Of a DNA stretch of 64,000 bases, positions 8,581-17,936 are shown piece by piece (within the stretch, counting starts at the first letter, position 1; each line of letters opens with the position of its first letter). The stretch is from Leifsonia sp. ku-ls (GTDB taxonomy: Bacteria; Actinomycetota; Actinomycetes; Actinomycetales; Microbacteriaceae), in contig QKXI01000006.1 in the NCBI GenBank assembly GCA_003367665.1, positions 133,702 to 197,701 on the forward strand. The letters run 5' to 3'. A program made the position numbers and the translations under genes. Below the pieces are notes generated by a model. The model had not been told where the DNA came from, did not search any database, and saw only the letters and a list, made by a program, of their open reading frames with translations.

Positions 8581-9704
8581 GCGTCCATACTAGGCTCGCC
8601 CGGCTGGCCGTCCTCCGGGAACGTCCGCCCGCCCGCGGGCCGCCAGCCCAGGTTGCGGGCCATGGCCTCCAGGGTCGCCATGGTGGTGGCGTAGTCGGCC
8701 TCCGGGATGCCGTCGACGAGCTCGGCGCGCACCGCCTGGACCCGCTCGAACGCGGCGTCGTGGGCGGCACGGCCCTCATCGGTCAGGGTCGCACGGTCGC
8801 CGTCGAACCACACCCAGCCGCGCTCGACGAAGTCGGCCAGGGTGTGGTGGATTCGGTGCGCCCGGCGGCGGTCGCGGTCGGGGCCGCGGTGGGAGCGGCC
8901 GTCGGGTGCGGGTTGCCAGCGGTGGAGGTGGGCATGGCCGTAGCCGAAGCCGGGGTGTGGGCGGCCGTGCTGGCCGTAACCGGGAGCCCAGGGTGCGCCG
9001 GGGTGGGGTGCGGGCCACGGTGCACCGGGGTGGGCGGCGGCCCAGGGCGCGCCCCATGGCGACGGGATGTGCGGTCCGCGGAGGGCGCCGAGGGCGAACC
9101 CGCGGTCGAAACCGCGCTCGTAGCCGCGCTCGAACGCGTGCTCCTTGCCGCCGTGATGGTGGCCGCCGTGATGGTGACGCTCGTCCGGGTCGTGGTCGCG
9201 GCTTCGGTCGTGGTCGACGTCGTGGCGGTGGTTCCGATCGTGGTCGAAGTCGTGGCCGTGGTCGCGGCTCCGATCGCGGTCGAAGTCGTGGCCGTGGTGG
9301 CTGCCCCGGTCGTGGTCGAATCCCTGCCCGTGGTCCCCGCCGTGCTCCTGCTCCTGCCCGCGCGCGCCGACCTGCTCGTCGCCGGAGCGGTCGGCGAAGG
9401 CGCGCTCGTCGCGCGGCTCTTGCGAACGCCACCCGGGGTGCCGTCCGTAGCCGTGGGCGCGGCCGCGTCCGCCGCCGAAGTCGCCGAAGGAGGGCCGGCC
9501 GGGCTTCCGGTCGCCGTGGGGGAGCTTGTCGGCCAGCTCGTCGACCGTCGCGGGGCCGTCGGCGAGGGTGTGCAGGATGCGCCAGCCTCCGCGGCGCAGT
9601 CCCTGGTCGGCCAGGGCGTCGCGCATTCGCTGGTGCAGCCGGCCTTCGATGACGCCGAACCAGTATCCGGGCGGCGTGTGCGTGGAGCCGTCGATGGATG
9701 TCAT
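8577..9704 (-). CDS. MarR-family regulator with a His/Asp-rich insert in the DNA-binding domain
   Basis: This 375-residue protein is about 2.5 times the usual MarR length. Residues 1-50 (YWFGVIEGRLHQRMRDALAD, then GWRILHTLADGPATVDELADKL) match MarR helices 1-3. The last 110 residues match the recognition helix and wing (TLADFVERGWVWFDGDRATLTDEG) and the dimer helices. Between them lie about 200 residues of low-complexity sequence. One part repeats a 12-residue His/Asp/Arg unit (such as HDFDRDRSRDHG), followed by HHHGGHHHGG and a Pro/Gly/Trp part. The insert looks like a metal-binding module (inferred). The start at 9704 (MTSIDG) follows GGAGAG; an ATG 8 codons earlier lies in the operator region. 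Divergent from a second His-rich MarR gene. Confidence 0.75.
   Translation of the reverse strand: MTSIDGSTHTPPGYWFGVIEGRLHQRMRDALADQGLRRGGWRILHTLADGPATVDELADKLPHGDRKPGRPSFGDFGGGRGRAHGYGRHPGWRSQEPRDERAFADRSGDEQVGARGQEQEHGGDHGQGFDHDRGSHHGHDFDRDRSRDHGHDFDHDRNHRHDVDHDRSRDHDPDERHHHGGHHHGGKEHAFERGYERGFDRGFALGALRGPHIPSPWGAPWAAAHPGAPWPAPHPGAPWAPGYGQHGRPHPGFGYGHAHLHRWQPAPDGRSHRGPDRDRRRAHRIHHTLADFVERGWVWFDGDRATLTDEGRAAHDAAFERVQAVRAELVDGIPEADYATTMATLEAMARNLGWRPAGGRTFPEDGQPGEPSMDA
8587..8592 (-). promoter_or_regulatory. -10 box of leaderless idi transcript
   Basis: TAGTAT on the minus strand ends 6 bases before the idi ATG. It lies inside the last codons of the upstream MarR-type gene, so idi could be expressed independently of it. 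Confidence 0.55.
9195..9330 (-). repeat. 36-bp coding repeats for the His/Asp-rich insert
   Basis: Imperfect tandem 36-bp units, built around GTCGTGGCCGTGG and GGTCGAAGTCG, encode 12-residue His/Asp/Arg repeats in the MarR-type regulator. They are in frame throughout, so they expand or contract the protein without frameshift. Confidence 0.65.
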
Positions 9705-9727
9705 CGGGAACTCTCCTCTCAATTGCA

Positions 9728-9757
9728 TGTACTGTTACAAGTAAATGTATAGTTACA
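9728..9757. promoter_or_regulatory. Paired operator between two divergent MarR genes
   Basis: Two 12-base sites of the form TGTANNGTTACA (9728-9739 and 9746-9757) repeat at an 18-base step. They lie in the 56-base gap between the divergent His-rich MarR genes. Each is an imperfect palindrome TGTA...TACA. The AT-rich region also holds the promoters, so one or both regulators probably autoregulate here. Confidence 0.65.
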
Positions 9758-9760
9758 TGC

Positions 9761-10477
9761 ATGAGCGGTGAAGGTCAAGACGAGTCCCGTCCGCCAGGAG
9801 CGGACACGGTGGCGATGATCGAGCACGCGTTGCTCGCCGTGCGACGAGACCAGTCCCGTCGCCGTCCGCCCTGGGCCGACGGCATGGGCCACCCGCACGG
9901 GCACGGCCACCGCGGGGGACACTGGGGCGTCGGCCCGTACGGCGCCGGCCCGTTCGGGCCGCCCAGCGCGGACGCCCACGGCCGAGACGCCCACGGATCG
10001 GGCACGCCCGGCGCCAACGCCCCTGGCTCCCACGACTCCGCCCCTCACCCCTTCGCCCCCGGCGGCACCCCGTTCGGCGACTCCGCGCGCCCCGGCCCCG
10101 GGCGCCGTTCCCGCGACGGCTCCCTCGGCCGCATCGCGCGCGTGCGCATGCTGGAGGCGCTCGAGGCCGCCGACGCCGAGGGCAGCAGCCTGTCGGTCAG
10201 CGGGGTCGCCGCCGCCATCGGCGTCGATCAGCCGCGCGCCAGCCGCCTGGTGCAGGAGGGCGTCGAGCGCGGACTGGTGCGTCGCGTCCCGGACCCGTCG
10301 GACGCGCGGCGGGCGCTCATCCAGCTCACCGCGTCCGGTCGCGAGCACCTCACCGAGCTGCGCACGCACCGCCGCTCGGCCGTCGAGACCGCCCTCGCCG
10401 GCTTCACCCCCGAGGAGGCCCGCACCTTCGCCGAGCTCTTCGACCGCTTCGTCCGCGCCTGGCCCCGCCCCGACTGA
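9761..10477 (+). CDS. MarR-family regulator with His/Gly/Pro-rich segment
   Basis: This 238-residue protein starts MSGEGQDESRPPGADTVAMIEHALLAVRRDQ (read as helix 1; residues given in part). It then has about 75 residues rich in His, Gly and Pro (GHPHGHGHRGGHWG), then a complete winged helix. The helix-turn-helix is GVAAAIGVDQPRASRLVQEG and the wing is RVPDPSDARRALIQLT. The start at 9761 was chosen because earlier in-frame starts lie within the operator. The His-rich part is a candidate metal-binding loop. It is divergent from the other His-rich MarR gene and shares its operators. It is followed by three copies of a 20-bp repeat. Confidence 0.75.
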   Translation: MSGEGQDESRPPGADTVAMIEHALLAVRRDQSRRRPPWADGMGHPHGHGHRGGHWGVGPYGAGPFGPPSADAHGRDAHGSGTPGANAPGSHDSAPHPFAPGGTPFGDSARPGPGRRSRDGSLGRIARVRMLEALEAADAEGSSLSVSGVAAAIGVDQPRASRLVQEGVERGLVRRVPDPSDARRALIQLTASGREHLTELRTHRRSAVETALAGFTPEEARTFAELFDRFVRAWPRPD

Positions 10478-10490
10478 CCAACCCCGCCGC

Positions 10491-10550
10491 CGCCATTCGT
10501 CACGAACCGCCGCCATTCGTCACGAACCGCCGCCATTCGTCACGAATCGC
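10491..10550. repeat. Three tandem 20-bp repeats with a palindromic core
   Basis: Copies at 10491-10510, 10511-10530 and 10531-10550 read CGCCATTCGTCACGAACCGC, with one change in the last copy. The core TTCGT-C-ACGAA is an odd palindrome. The array sits between convergent genes and has no spacers, so it is not CRISPR. It could be a protein-binding array or a termination element. Confidence 0.85.
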
Positions 10551-10565
10551 GCCCGGAGAAGGGCG

Positions 10566-11993
10566 TCAGGACGCGCGGTGCGGCGCCTTCACCGGCAGCA
10601 GCAGCGCGAGGCCGACGGCGAGCACGAGCACGATCGCGAGGATGCCCCAGAACTGGGCGCCGCCGACCGCCACGAACACCGCGAACAGCGTCGGCGCGAG
10701 GAACGACACCGCCCGTCCCGTCGTCGCGTACAGCCCGAACACCTCGCCCTCGCGCCCGCTCGGCGTCACCCGGGCGAGGAACGTCCGGCTCGCCGACTGC
10801 GCCGGCCCGACGAACAGGCACAGCACCAGCCCGCCGACCCAGAACGCCGTCGCGCCCAGGTCGTGGGTGACGAACACCCCGAGGCCCGCCATGATCAGCC
10901 CGACCAGCGACGTCACGATCACGGCCTTCGGCCCGAACCGGTCGTCCAGGCGGCCGGAGAGCAGCGTGCTCACGCCGGCGACCACGTTCGCCGCGATCGC
11001 GAACACGATCACCTGACCGCTGGTGAACCCGAACGTCCCCTGCGCCAGGATGCCGCCGAACGTGAAAACGCCCACCAGCCCGTCCCGGAACAGCGCGGAC
11101 GCGATGAGGAAGAGCACGGTGTTCCTGCTCTCCCGCCACAGCCTCCCGATGTCGCGCACGAGCACCGCGTAGGAGCGGAAGAAGCCGACCCGCGGGGTGC
11201 GCGCGTTCGGTGGGATCTCCGGCACGACGAACAGCACAGGCAGCGAGAAGATCAGCGTCCACGCCGCCGCGATGAGCGCGATGATGCGGATGTTGAGGCC
11301 GCCCTCGGTGGGGACGTGCAGCAGGCCGCCGTCGCCCGTGACCATCCCGAAGTACACGATGAGCAGCAGCACGATGCCGCCGAGGTAGCCGGCGCCCCAG
11401 CCGATCCCGCTCACCCGGCCGACCGTCCTCGGCGTCGACACCTGCACCAGCATCGCGTTGTAGTTGACGGTCGCGATCTCGTAGAAGACGGTGCCGATGG
11501 CCACGAGCGCCACCCCGAACAGGAAGAACGTCGGCTGACCGACGACGAAGAACATGAGCGCGGTGACCACGACGACGACGCCGGTGTTGATCCCGAGCCA
11601 CAGCTTCCTTCTGCCCGACCCGTCGGTGCGCTGCCCGAGCACCGGGGCGAGCAGGGCGACGACCGCGCCCGCGATGCCGACGCCCCACGCGAGCCCGCTC
11701 GACAGCACCGCGACGGCGGCGGCGTAGGCGGTGTGCGCCGGCCCCGACCCACCGGCCTCGGCGTCGCGCGCGGCCACCACCGCCGGGTCCACGAACAGGC
11801 TGCTGGTCAGGTACACGGTGAACACGAACGTCGTGATGACCGCGTTGAACGCCGCCCCGCCCCAGTCCCACGCCGCCCACGACACCACCCAACGGCGCGG
11901 GATGCGACGGTCGGTCGCACTGTCGGCGAAGAGCGGACTCGCGGTCGTCACGAGGGCGTCGTCGCCCGCGCCCCGCGGAACATCGGTGGTCAT
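10566..11993 (-). CDS. MFS transporter, UMF1/Atg22-like family
   Basis: This 475-residue integral membrane protein has about 12 hydrophobic helices. The N-terminal WVVSWAAWDWGGAAFNAVITT matches the family opening (SW..WD...AFN). A basic loop in the first half (QRTDGSGRRKLW) is the usual MFS helix 2-3 motif. These proteins export small metabolites such as amino acids; the substrate here is unknown. The start at 11993 follows TACGGT by 6 bases, which suggests leaderless transcription. A longer frame upstream is not needed and would run into the alarmone synthetase gene. Confidence 0.8.
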   Translation of the reverse strand: MTTDVPRGAGDDALVTTASPLFADSATDRRIPRRWVVSWAAWDWGGAAFNAVITTFVFTVYLTSSLFVDPAVVAARDAEAGGSGPAHTAYAAAVAVLSSGLAWGVGIAGAVVALLAPVLGQRTDGSGRRKLWLGINTGVVVVVTALMFFVVGQPTFFLFGVALVAIGTVFYEIATVNYNAMLVQVSTPRTVGRVSGIGWGAGYLGGIVLLLIVYFGMVTGDGGLLHVPTEGGLNIRIIALIAAAWTLIFSLPVLFVVPEIPPNARTPRVGFFRSYAVLVRDIGRLWRESRNTVLFLIASALFRDGLVGVFTFGGILAQGTFGFTSGQVIVFAIAANVVAGVSTLLSGRLDDRFGPKAVIVTSLVGLIMAGLGVFVTHDLGATAFWVGGLVLCLFVGPAQSASRTFLARVTPSGREGEVFGLYATTGRAVSFLAPTLFAVFVAVGGAQFWGILAIVLVLAVGLALLLPVKAPHRAS

Positions 11994-11999
11994 GCGCCC

Positions 12000-12005
12000 A
12001 CCGTA
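12000..12005 (-). promoter_or_regulatory. -10 box of leaderless MFS transcript
   Basis: TACGGT on the minus strand ends 6 bases before the ATG at 11993; no ribosome-binding site is visible. Confidence 0.55.
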
Positions 12006-12046
12006 GCGCCGCGCCGGGAACACCCGGTGAACGACGCGACCGCGCC

Positions 12047-12778
12047 CTACTGCGACGCCGGGAGGCTGTACACGGTGCCGCGGTCGTCGCCGCGCACCTG
12101 CCGGTGCAGGTTCTCCATCGTGACGTCCAGCTGGTTGGCCGTGCCTGCCGCCTGGGTGAGGTCGCGGAGAAGGCCCGCCGGCACCTCCCCGTCGTACTTG
12201 TAGTAGATCTTGTGCTCGAGGCTGGCCCAGAAGTCCATGGCGACCGTCCGCAGCTGGATCTCGACCGGCACCATCACCGGCCCCTCGCTGAGGAAGACGG
12301 GCACCTCGACGATGACGTGGAGGCTCTTGTACCCGTTCGGCTTCGGGTGCGCGATGTAGTCCTTCACCCGCAGCACGCGCACATCCTCCTGCGCCGTCAG
12401 CAGGTCGAAGACGCGGTAGACGTCCGACTGGAAGCTGCACACGATCCGGATGCCGGCGATGTCGGTGATGGCCTCGCGGATGGCGTCGAAGCTGGGCTCG
12501 CAGTTCTTGCGGATCACCTTCTGCTCGATGCTCTCCGGCGACTTGAGCCGCGACGAGATGTGCTCGATCGGGTTGTAGTCGTGCAGCTCCGCGAACTCCT
12601 CGCGCAGGATGCCGACCTTGGTGGAGATCTCGTCGATGCCGAACTTGTACGGCATGATGAACCGCGCGAAGTCGTCCCGGAACGCCTGCACCTCGCTCAG
12701 TGTGGCGGGGTCGATGCTCTGCAGCGCCTCGATGGCGCGGGTCGAGAGGAGCGGGGCTGCGGCGGGGTCCGGTTCCAT
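12047..12778 (-). CDS. Small alarmone synthetase (RelA/SpoT-like domain only)
   Basis: This 243-residue protein carries only the (p)ppGpp synthetase domain. Landmarks are GIRIVCSFQSDVYRVFDLL (contains the synthetase helix), DYIAHPKPNGYKSLHVIVE (the G-loop tyrosine that stacks on GDP/GTP) and EIQLRTVAMDFWASLEHKIYYK (metal-binding Glu). There is no HD hydrolase domain and no TGS/ACT regulatory region, so it resembles RelQ/RelP-type enzymes. These make ppGpp from GTP or GDP plus ATP in response to cell-wall or other stress. The start at 12778 follows TAGCGT by 7 bases. It lies 53 bases upstream of the MFS gene on the same strand. Confidence 0.88.
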   Translation of the reverse strand: MEPDPAAAPLLSTRAIEALQSIDPATLSEVQAFRDDFARFIMPYKFGIDEISTKVGILREEFAELHDYNPIEHISSRLKSPESIEQKVIRKNCEPSFDAIREAITDIAGIRIVCSFQSDVYRVFDLLTAQEDVRVLRVKDYIAHPKPNGYKSLHVIVEVPVFLSEGPVMVPVEIQLRTVAMDFWASLEHKIYYKYDGEVPAGLLRDLTQAAGTANQLDVTMENLHRQVRGDDRGTVYSLPASQ

Positions 12779-12785
12779 GCGATCG

Positions 12786-12791
12786 ACGCTA
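12786..12791 (-). promoter_or_regulatory. -10 box of leaderless alarmone-synthetase transcript
   Basis: TAGCGT on the minus strand ends 7 bases before the ATG at 12778. Confidence 0.5.
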
Positions 12792-12880
12792 GCGACGGCG
12801 CTTGTGCGGTCGGTGTGAATCCGGGGATGCCGCGACACCCCGCGCGTGTGCTTTGCTGACGCCACGAGGGGAGGTGCGCC

Positions 12881-14461
12881 ATGGCCACACCGGAGCAGAA
12901 GACGAGGTTCAACGGCCGGCTGGCGATCCTGCTCGCGATGGCCATGTTCGTGCTGGTCGTGGACACGTCGCTGATGAACGTGTCCATCTCGGCCGTGGTG
13001 CACGACCTGCACACCACGGTCAGCGGGGTGCAGAGCGCGATCGCGCTGGAGGCGCTCGTCTCGGCCGCGTTCATCCTCATCGGGGGGAAGACGGGCGACC
13101 TGATCGGACGCAAGCTCGCCTACGTGCTCGGGCTGCTCGGCTACGCCGTCGGCGCGGTCGCCATGGTGTTCGCCCAGAACCTCATCGCCGTCGTCATCTT
13201 CTGGGCGGTGGTCGGCGGCATCGGCGCCTCGCTGCTGCTGCCGTCCATGCAGTCCCTCATCCACGGCAACTTCGAGGGCGAGCACCAGAAGCGGGTCTAC
13301 GCCCTGGTCGGCGCGTCTGCGGCCATCGCGGCCGCGGTCGGGCCGCTGCTCGGCGGATTCATCACCACGTTCCTCTCGTGGCGCGTGGGGTTCGCGCTCG
13401 AGGCCGTGATCATCGCCGTGGTGCTGCTCGGCATCGGGCTGGTGAAGGACGTCCCGTACACCGGCGACCGGTCGATCGACCTGGTCGGCGCGCTGCTGTC
13501 GGTGATCGGGATGGGCGGCATCGTCACCGGCATCCTGGTCTGGCAGGAGGGCGGCGAGCGGGTGCTGCTCATCATCCTCGTCGGCGTGGCCGGGCTCGGG
13601 TCGCTCACCATCTGGCTACGGTCGCGGTCGCGCCGGGGGAGGCCGACGCTGCTCGACCCCGGCCTGTTCCGCTCGAAGCTATTCCAGTCGGGGGTCTCCG
13701 GTCAGCTCCTGCAGCAGGTGGCACTGGGCGGCACCATGATCGCGCTGCCCATCTACCTGCAGATGGTGCTGGAGTACAACGCGCTCCTGTCGGGGCTCTC
13801 GATCGCGCCGCTGTCGCTGAGCATGTTCGCGGTGGCGCTGATCGCCGGCCGCCGGTTGAAGGCCCGGCCGGCGACGCTCATCCTGTGGGGCTTCTCCCTC
13901 GCGGTCGTCGGCGTCGGCCTCATCATCCCGATCGTGCCGATCGCCACCTCGGGCTGGTACCTGACGCTGCCCCTGATCATCGCGGGATGCGGCCTCGGCC
14001 TGCTCGTCTCGCAGCTGAACAACTACACGCTGTCGCCGGTTTCCGACGAGCGCGTCAGCGAGGCCGCCGGCGTCAACTCCGCGGCCGGCTCGTTCGGCCT
14101 CTCCTTCGGCCTCGCCTTCGCCGGCGCGATCATGCTGGCCACCCTCGCCTTCACGTTCAACGCCAAGACGGAGGCGAGCGCCGTGCTCCCGCCGGAGGAC
14201 AAGCAGCAGATCTCGTCGGTGCTGGAGACGGACGCGCAGGTCATGTCCAACACGCAACTGGAGAAGATGCTCGCGACCGAGACCCCCGCCGTGCGCGCGG
14301 AGGTGGTGCGCATCAACACCGAGTCGCGCCCGATCTCCCTGCAGGTGGCCCTGCTCGTGCCGCTGCTGGCCGGCCTGCTCGGCGTGGCGAACGCCCTGCG
14401 GATGCGCCGGCTGCCGGATCCGGCGCCCAGCGGCGCCGCGGAGGGGGTCATCGGAGGCTGA
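12881..14461 (+). CDS. MFS drug/metabolite exporter, DHA2 (14-TM) family
   Basis: This 526-residue proton-antiporter-type protein has about 14 hydrophobic helices. The helix-1 motif LVVDTSLMNVSISAVVHDL matches the DHA2 signature LDxTIVNVAL. The loop GGKTGDLIGRKLAYVLG is MFS motif A, and GPLLGGFI is motif C of drug exporters. Family members export drugs, dyes or lipids; the substrate is unknown. It has a strong GGGGAGG ribosome-binding site. It is divergent from the alarmone synthetase, with a 102-base gap. Confidence 0.85.
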   Translation: MATPEQKTRFNGRLAILLAMAMFVLVVDTSLMNVSISAVVHDLHTTVSGVQSAIALEALVSAAFILIGGKTGDLIGRKLAYVLGLLGYAVGAVAMVFAQNLIAVVIFWAVVGGIGASLLLPSMQSLIHGNFEGEHQKRVYALVGASAAIAAAVGPLLGGFITTFLSWRVGFALEAVIIAVVLLGIGLVKDVPYTGDRSIDLVGALLSVIGMGGIVTGILVWQEGGERVLLIILVGVAGLGSLTIWLRSRSRRGRPTLLDPGLFRSKLFQSGVSGQLLQQVALGGTMIALPIYLQMVLEYNALLSGLSIAPLSLSMFAVALIAGRRLKARPATLILWGFSLAVVGVGLIIPIVPIATSGWYLTLPLIIAGCGLGLLVSQLNNYTLSPVSDERVSEAAGVNSAAGSFGLSFGLAFAGAIMLATLAFTFNAKTEASAVLPPEDKQQISSVLETDAQVMSNTQLEKMLATETPAVRAEVVRINTESRPISLQVALLVPLLAGLLGVANALRMRRLPDPAPSGAAEGVIGG

Positions 14462-14481
14462 CGCCGCCGGAGCATCCGGCC

Positions 14482-14487
14482 TAGTCT
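14482..14487 (+). promoter_or_regulatory. -10 box of leaderless pdxH-like transcript
   Basis: TAGTCT ends 6 bases before the ATG at 14494. Confidence 0.55.
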
Positions 14488-14493
14488 GGCGCC

Positions 14494-15123
14494 ATGGCCA
14501 ACACGCTCACCGGAGACGCCGACCTGTTCCTGCCCGAGTTCGACGATCCGCCGGCCGAGCCCGGTCCGCTGCTCGCCGAGTGGCTGGAGCGGGCGGAGCA
14601 GCGCGGGGTGCGCGAGGCGCTCGCCGCGACGCTCGCGACGGCGGATGCGGAGGGTGTGCCGGATGCGCGGACGGTCCTGCTCGTCGGGGTCGACGCCGAC
14701 GAGGTCACGTTCGGGACGTCGTCCACCAGCCGCAAGGGACGCGAGCTGGGGGAGAACCCGCGCGCCGCCGTCGTGCTGTACTGGCGCGAACTGCTGCAGC
14801 AGCTGCGCATCCAGGGCCGGGTCGAGCGCCTGGGCGGCGCCGAGTCGGACGCGCTGTTCGCCGGCCGTGGCCGCGAGGCGCAGGCCGCGACCTTCGTCAC
14901 GGAGCAGGACGCACCGCTCACCGACCTCGACGAGCTGCGGGCCGCGGCGCGCGACGTGCTGGCGGCGGAGGGCCCGATCGGGCGGCCGGAGCACTGGTCC
15001 GGGTACCGGGTGGTGCCGGAGGTCGTCGAGTTCTGGCACGGCAGCCCCGACCGGTTGCACCGCCGGCTGCGCTACGAGCGCGACGCGGGCGGGGGCTGGT
15101 CGGTCGTACGACTTCAGCCCTAG
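14494..15123 (+). CDS. pdxH: Pyridoxamine 5'-phosphate oxidase family protein
   Basis: This 209-residue FMN-dependent enzyme oxidises pyridoxamine or pyridoxine phosphate to pyridoxal phosphate. FMN-binding landmarks are ARTVLL (about 59-64) and TSSTSRKGREL. The tail EFWHGSPDRLHRRLRYER followed by VVRLQP matches the C-terminal PdxH signature, which contributes Arg and His to substrate binding. The length is normal for PdxH. A PdxH-like oxidase acting on another flavin substrate cannot be excluded. It stands alone, with a probable leaderless promoter. Confidence 0.82.
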   Translation: MANTLTGDADLFLPEFDDPPAEPGPLLAEWLERAEQRGVREALAATLATADAEGVPDARTVLLVGVDADEVTFGTSSTSRKGRELGENPRAAVVLYWRELLQQLRIQGRVERLGGAESDALFAGRGREAQAATFVTEQDAPLTDLDELRAAARDVLAAEGPIGRPEHWSGYRVVPEVVEFWHGSPDRLHRRLRYERDAGGGWSVVRLQP

Positions 15124-15151
15124 CGGGCGGAATACTTCGCGCCTCCTGAAA

Positions 15152-15172
15152 GTTGAGTCTGGTGTACTCAAG
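15152..15172. promoter_or_regulatory. HAIR operator 1 (HspR) upstream of dnaK
   Basis: GTTGAGT-N7-ACTCAAG matches the HAIR consensus CTTGAGT-N7-ACTCAAG with one mismatch. HspR bound here represses dnaK-grpE-dnaJ-hspR at normal temperature. Confidence 0.92.
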
Positions 15173-15188
15173 TTTGAGCATCGACGTC

Positions 15189-15194
15189 TTGACA
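15189..15194 (+). promoter_or_regulatory. Candidate -35 box of the dnaK operon
   Basis: TTGACA lies between the two HAIR sites. No good -10 is visible at 17-18 bases, where CAGTCT is the nearest; the second HAIR site covers that position and would block the promoter. Confidence 0.45.
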
Positions 15195-15216
15195 GCATCC
15201 GACCCCGGGTGACAGT

Positions 15217-15237
15217 CTTGAGTCGTCGAGGCTCAAG
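15217..15237. promoter_or_regulatory. HAIR operator 2 (HspR) upstream of dnaK
   Basis: CTTGAGT-N7-GCTCAAG has one mismatch to the HAIR consensus. Its centre is 65 bases downstream of HAIR 1 and 65 bases upstream of the dnaK start. Confidence 0.92.
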
Positions 15238-15243
15238 TCTTGA

Positions 15244-17151
<1,908 letters not shown>

Positions 17152-17153
17152 CC

Positions 17154-17819
17154 ATGTCGGACCAGAACGGCGGCTCGCAGGAGCCGGAACGCGAGGAGCC
17201 GATCATCCGCGACAAGCGGAGGATCGACCCCGAGACCGGGAAGGTCCGGCAGCCCGAGGGTGAGTCGGCCGACGCCGGCGAGCACGACCTCTCCCACGAG
17301 GAGCTCGTCGACGTCGGCCCGGCCGACGGCGCGGACGAGGAGGAGGGCGGCGTCCTGAGCGACGACGACCTCGACATCCTCTCCGGCCAGACCACGGGGG
17401 AGCAGCTCGCGGCGGAACGTCTCGCCGACCTCCAGCGGGTCACCGCGGAGTACGCGAACTACCGCAAGCGCACAGAGGCCAACCGCGAGATCGAGCGCGA
17501 GCGCGCGGTCGGCGACGCGGTGAAGGGCCTGATCCCCGTGCTCGACGACCTCGAGCGCGCGGAGAAGCACGGCGACCTCGGCGAGGGCACCGCGTTCTCC
17601 ACCATCGCGGCCAAGCTGCGCGCGGCGGTCGAGCGCCTCGGCCTCACCCCGTACGGCGAGAAGGGCGAGCCCTTCGACCCGCAGATCCACGAGGCGATCT
17701 TCCAGCAGCCCACCCCCGGCGTGACGGCGGACACCGTCGCCGAGGTGGTCGAGACCGGCTACCGGCTGGGCTCCACCACCGTCCGGGTGGCGAAGGTCGT
17801 CGTCTCGGTGCCGGCCTGA
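17154..17819 (+). CDS. grpE: Nucleotide exchange factor GrpE
   Basis: This 221-residue protein releases ADP from DnaK. An acidic disordered N-terminus (1-85) precedes the long helix LADLQRVTAEYANYRKRTEANREIE (quoted in part), which forms the dimer. The beta domain contains FDPQIHEAIFQQPTPG, the GrpE signature, and ends GYRLGSTTVRVAKVVVS. It starts 2 bases after dnaK. A 14-bp hairpin follows the gene, so transcription into dnaJ is probably reduced. Confidence 0.95.
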   Translation: MSDQNGGSQEPEREEPIIRDKRRIDPETGKVRQPEGESADAGEHDLSHEELVDVGPADGADEEEGGVLSDDDLDILSGQTTGEQLAAERLADLQRVTAEYANYRKRTEANREIERERAVGDAVKGLIPVLDDLERAEKHGDLGEGTAFSTIAAKLRAAVERLGLTPYGEKGEPFDPQIHEAIFQQPTPGVTADTVAEVVETGYRLGSTTVRVAKVVVSVPA

Positions 17820-17838
17820 TCCGGCAGCAGAGCACGGA

Positions 17839-17869
17839 GGAGCGGCGGGGACACGGTCCCCGCCGCTCC
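17839..17869 (+). terminator. Attenuator hairpin between grpE and dnaJ
   Basis: A perfect 14-bp stem (17839-17852 and 17856-17869) with a 3-base loop lies inside the 117-base grpE-dnaJ gap. With no promoter recognised after it, it probably works as a partial terminator that keeps DnaJ and HspR below DnaK and GrpE. Confidence 0.65.
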
Positions 17870-17936
17870 GGTCGCCGTGCCTGCACGACTCATGCAGACT
17901 TCATCCACGACCACCAACGACTGAGAGGAGGCGCCC

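Noticed and set aside
9195-9330. Possible CRISPR or minisatellite
   Set aside because: The 36-bp periodicity is in frame within the MarR-type gene, the units are adjacent without unique spacers, and they encode a His/Asp repeat.
10491-10550. Possible CRISPR array
   Set aside because: Three 20-bp units are directly contiguous with no spacers and no cas genes nearby.
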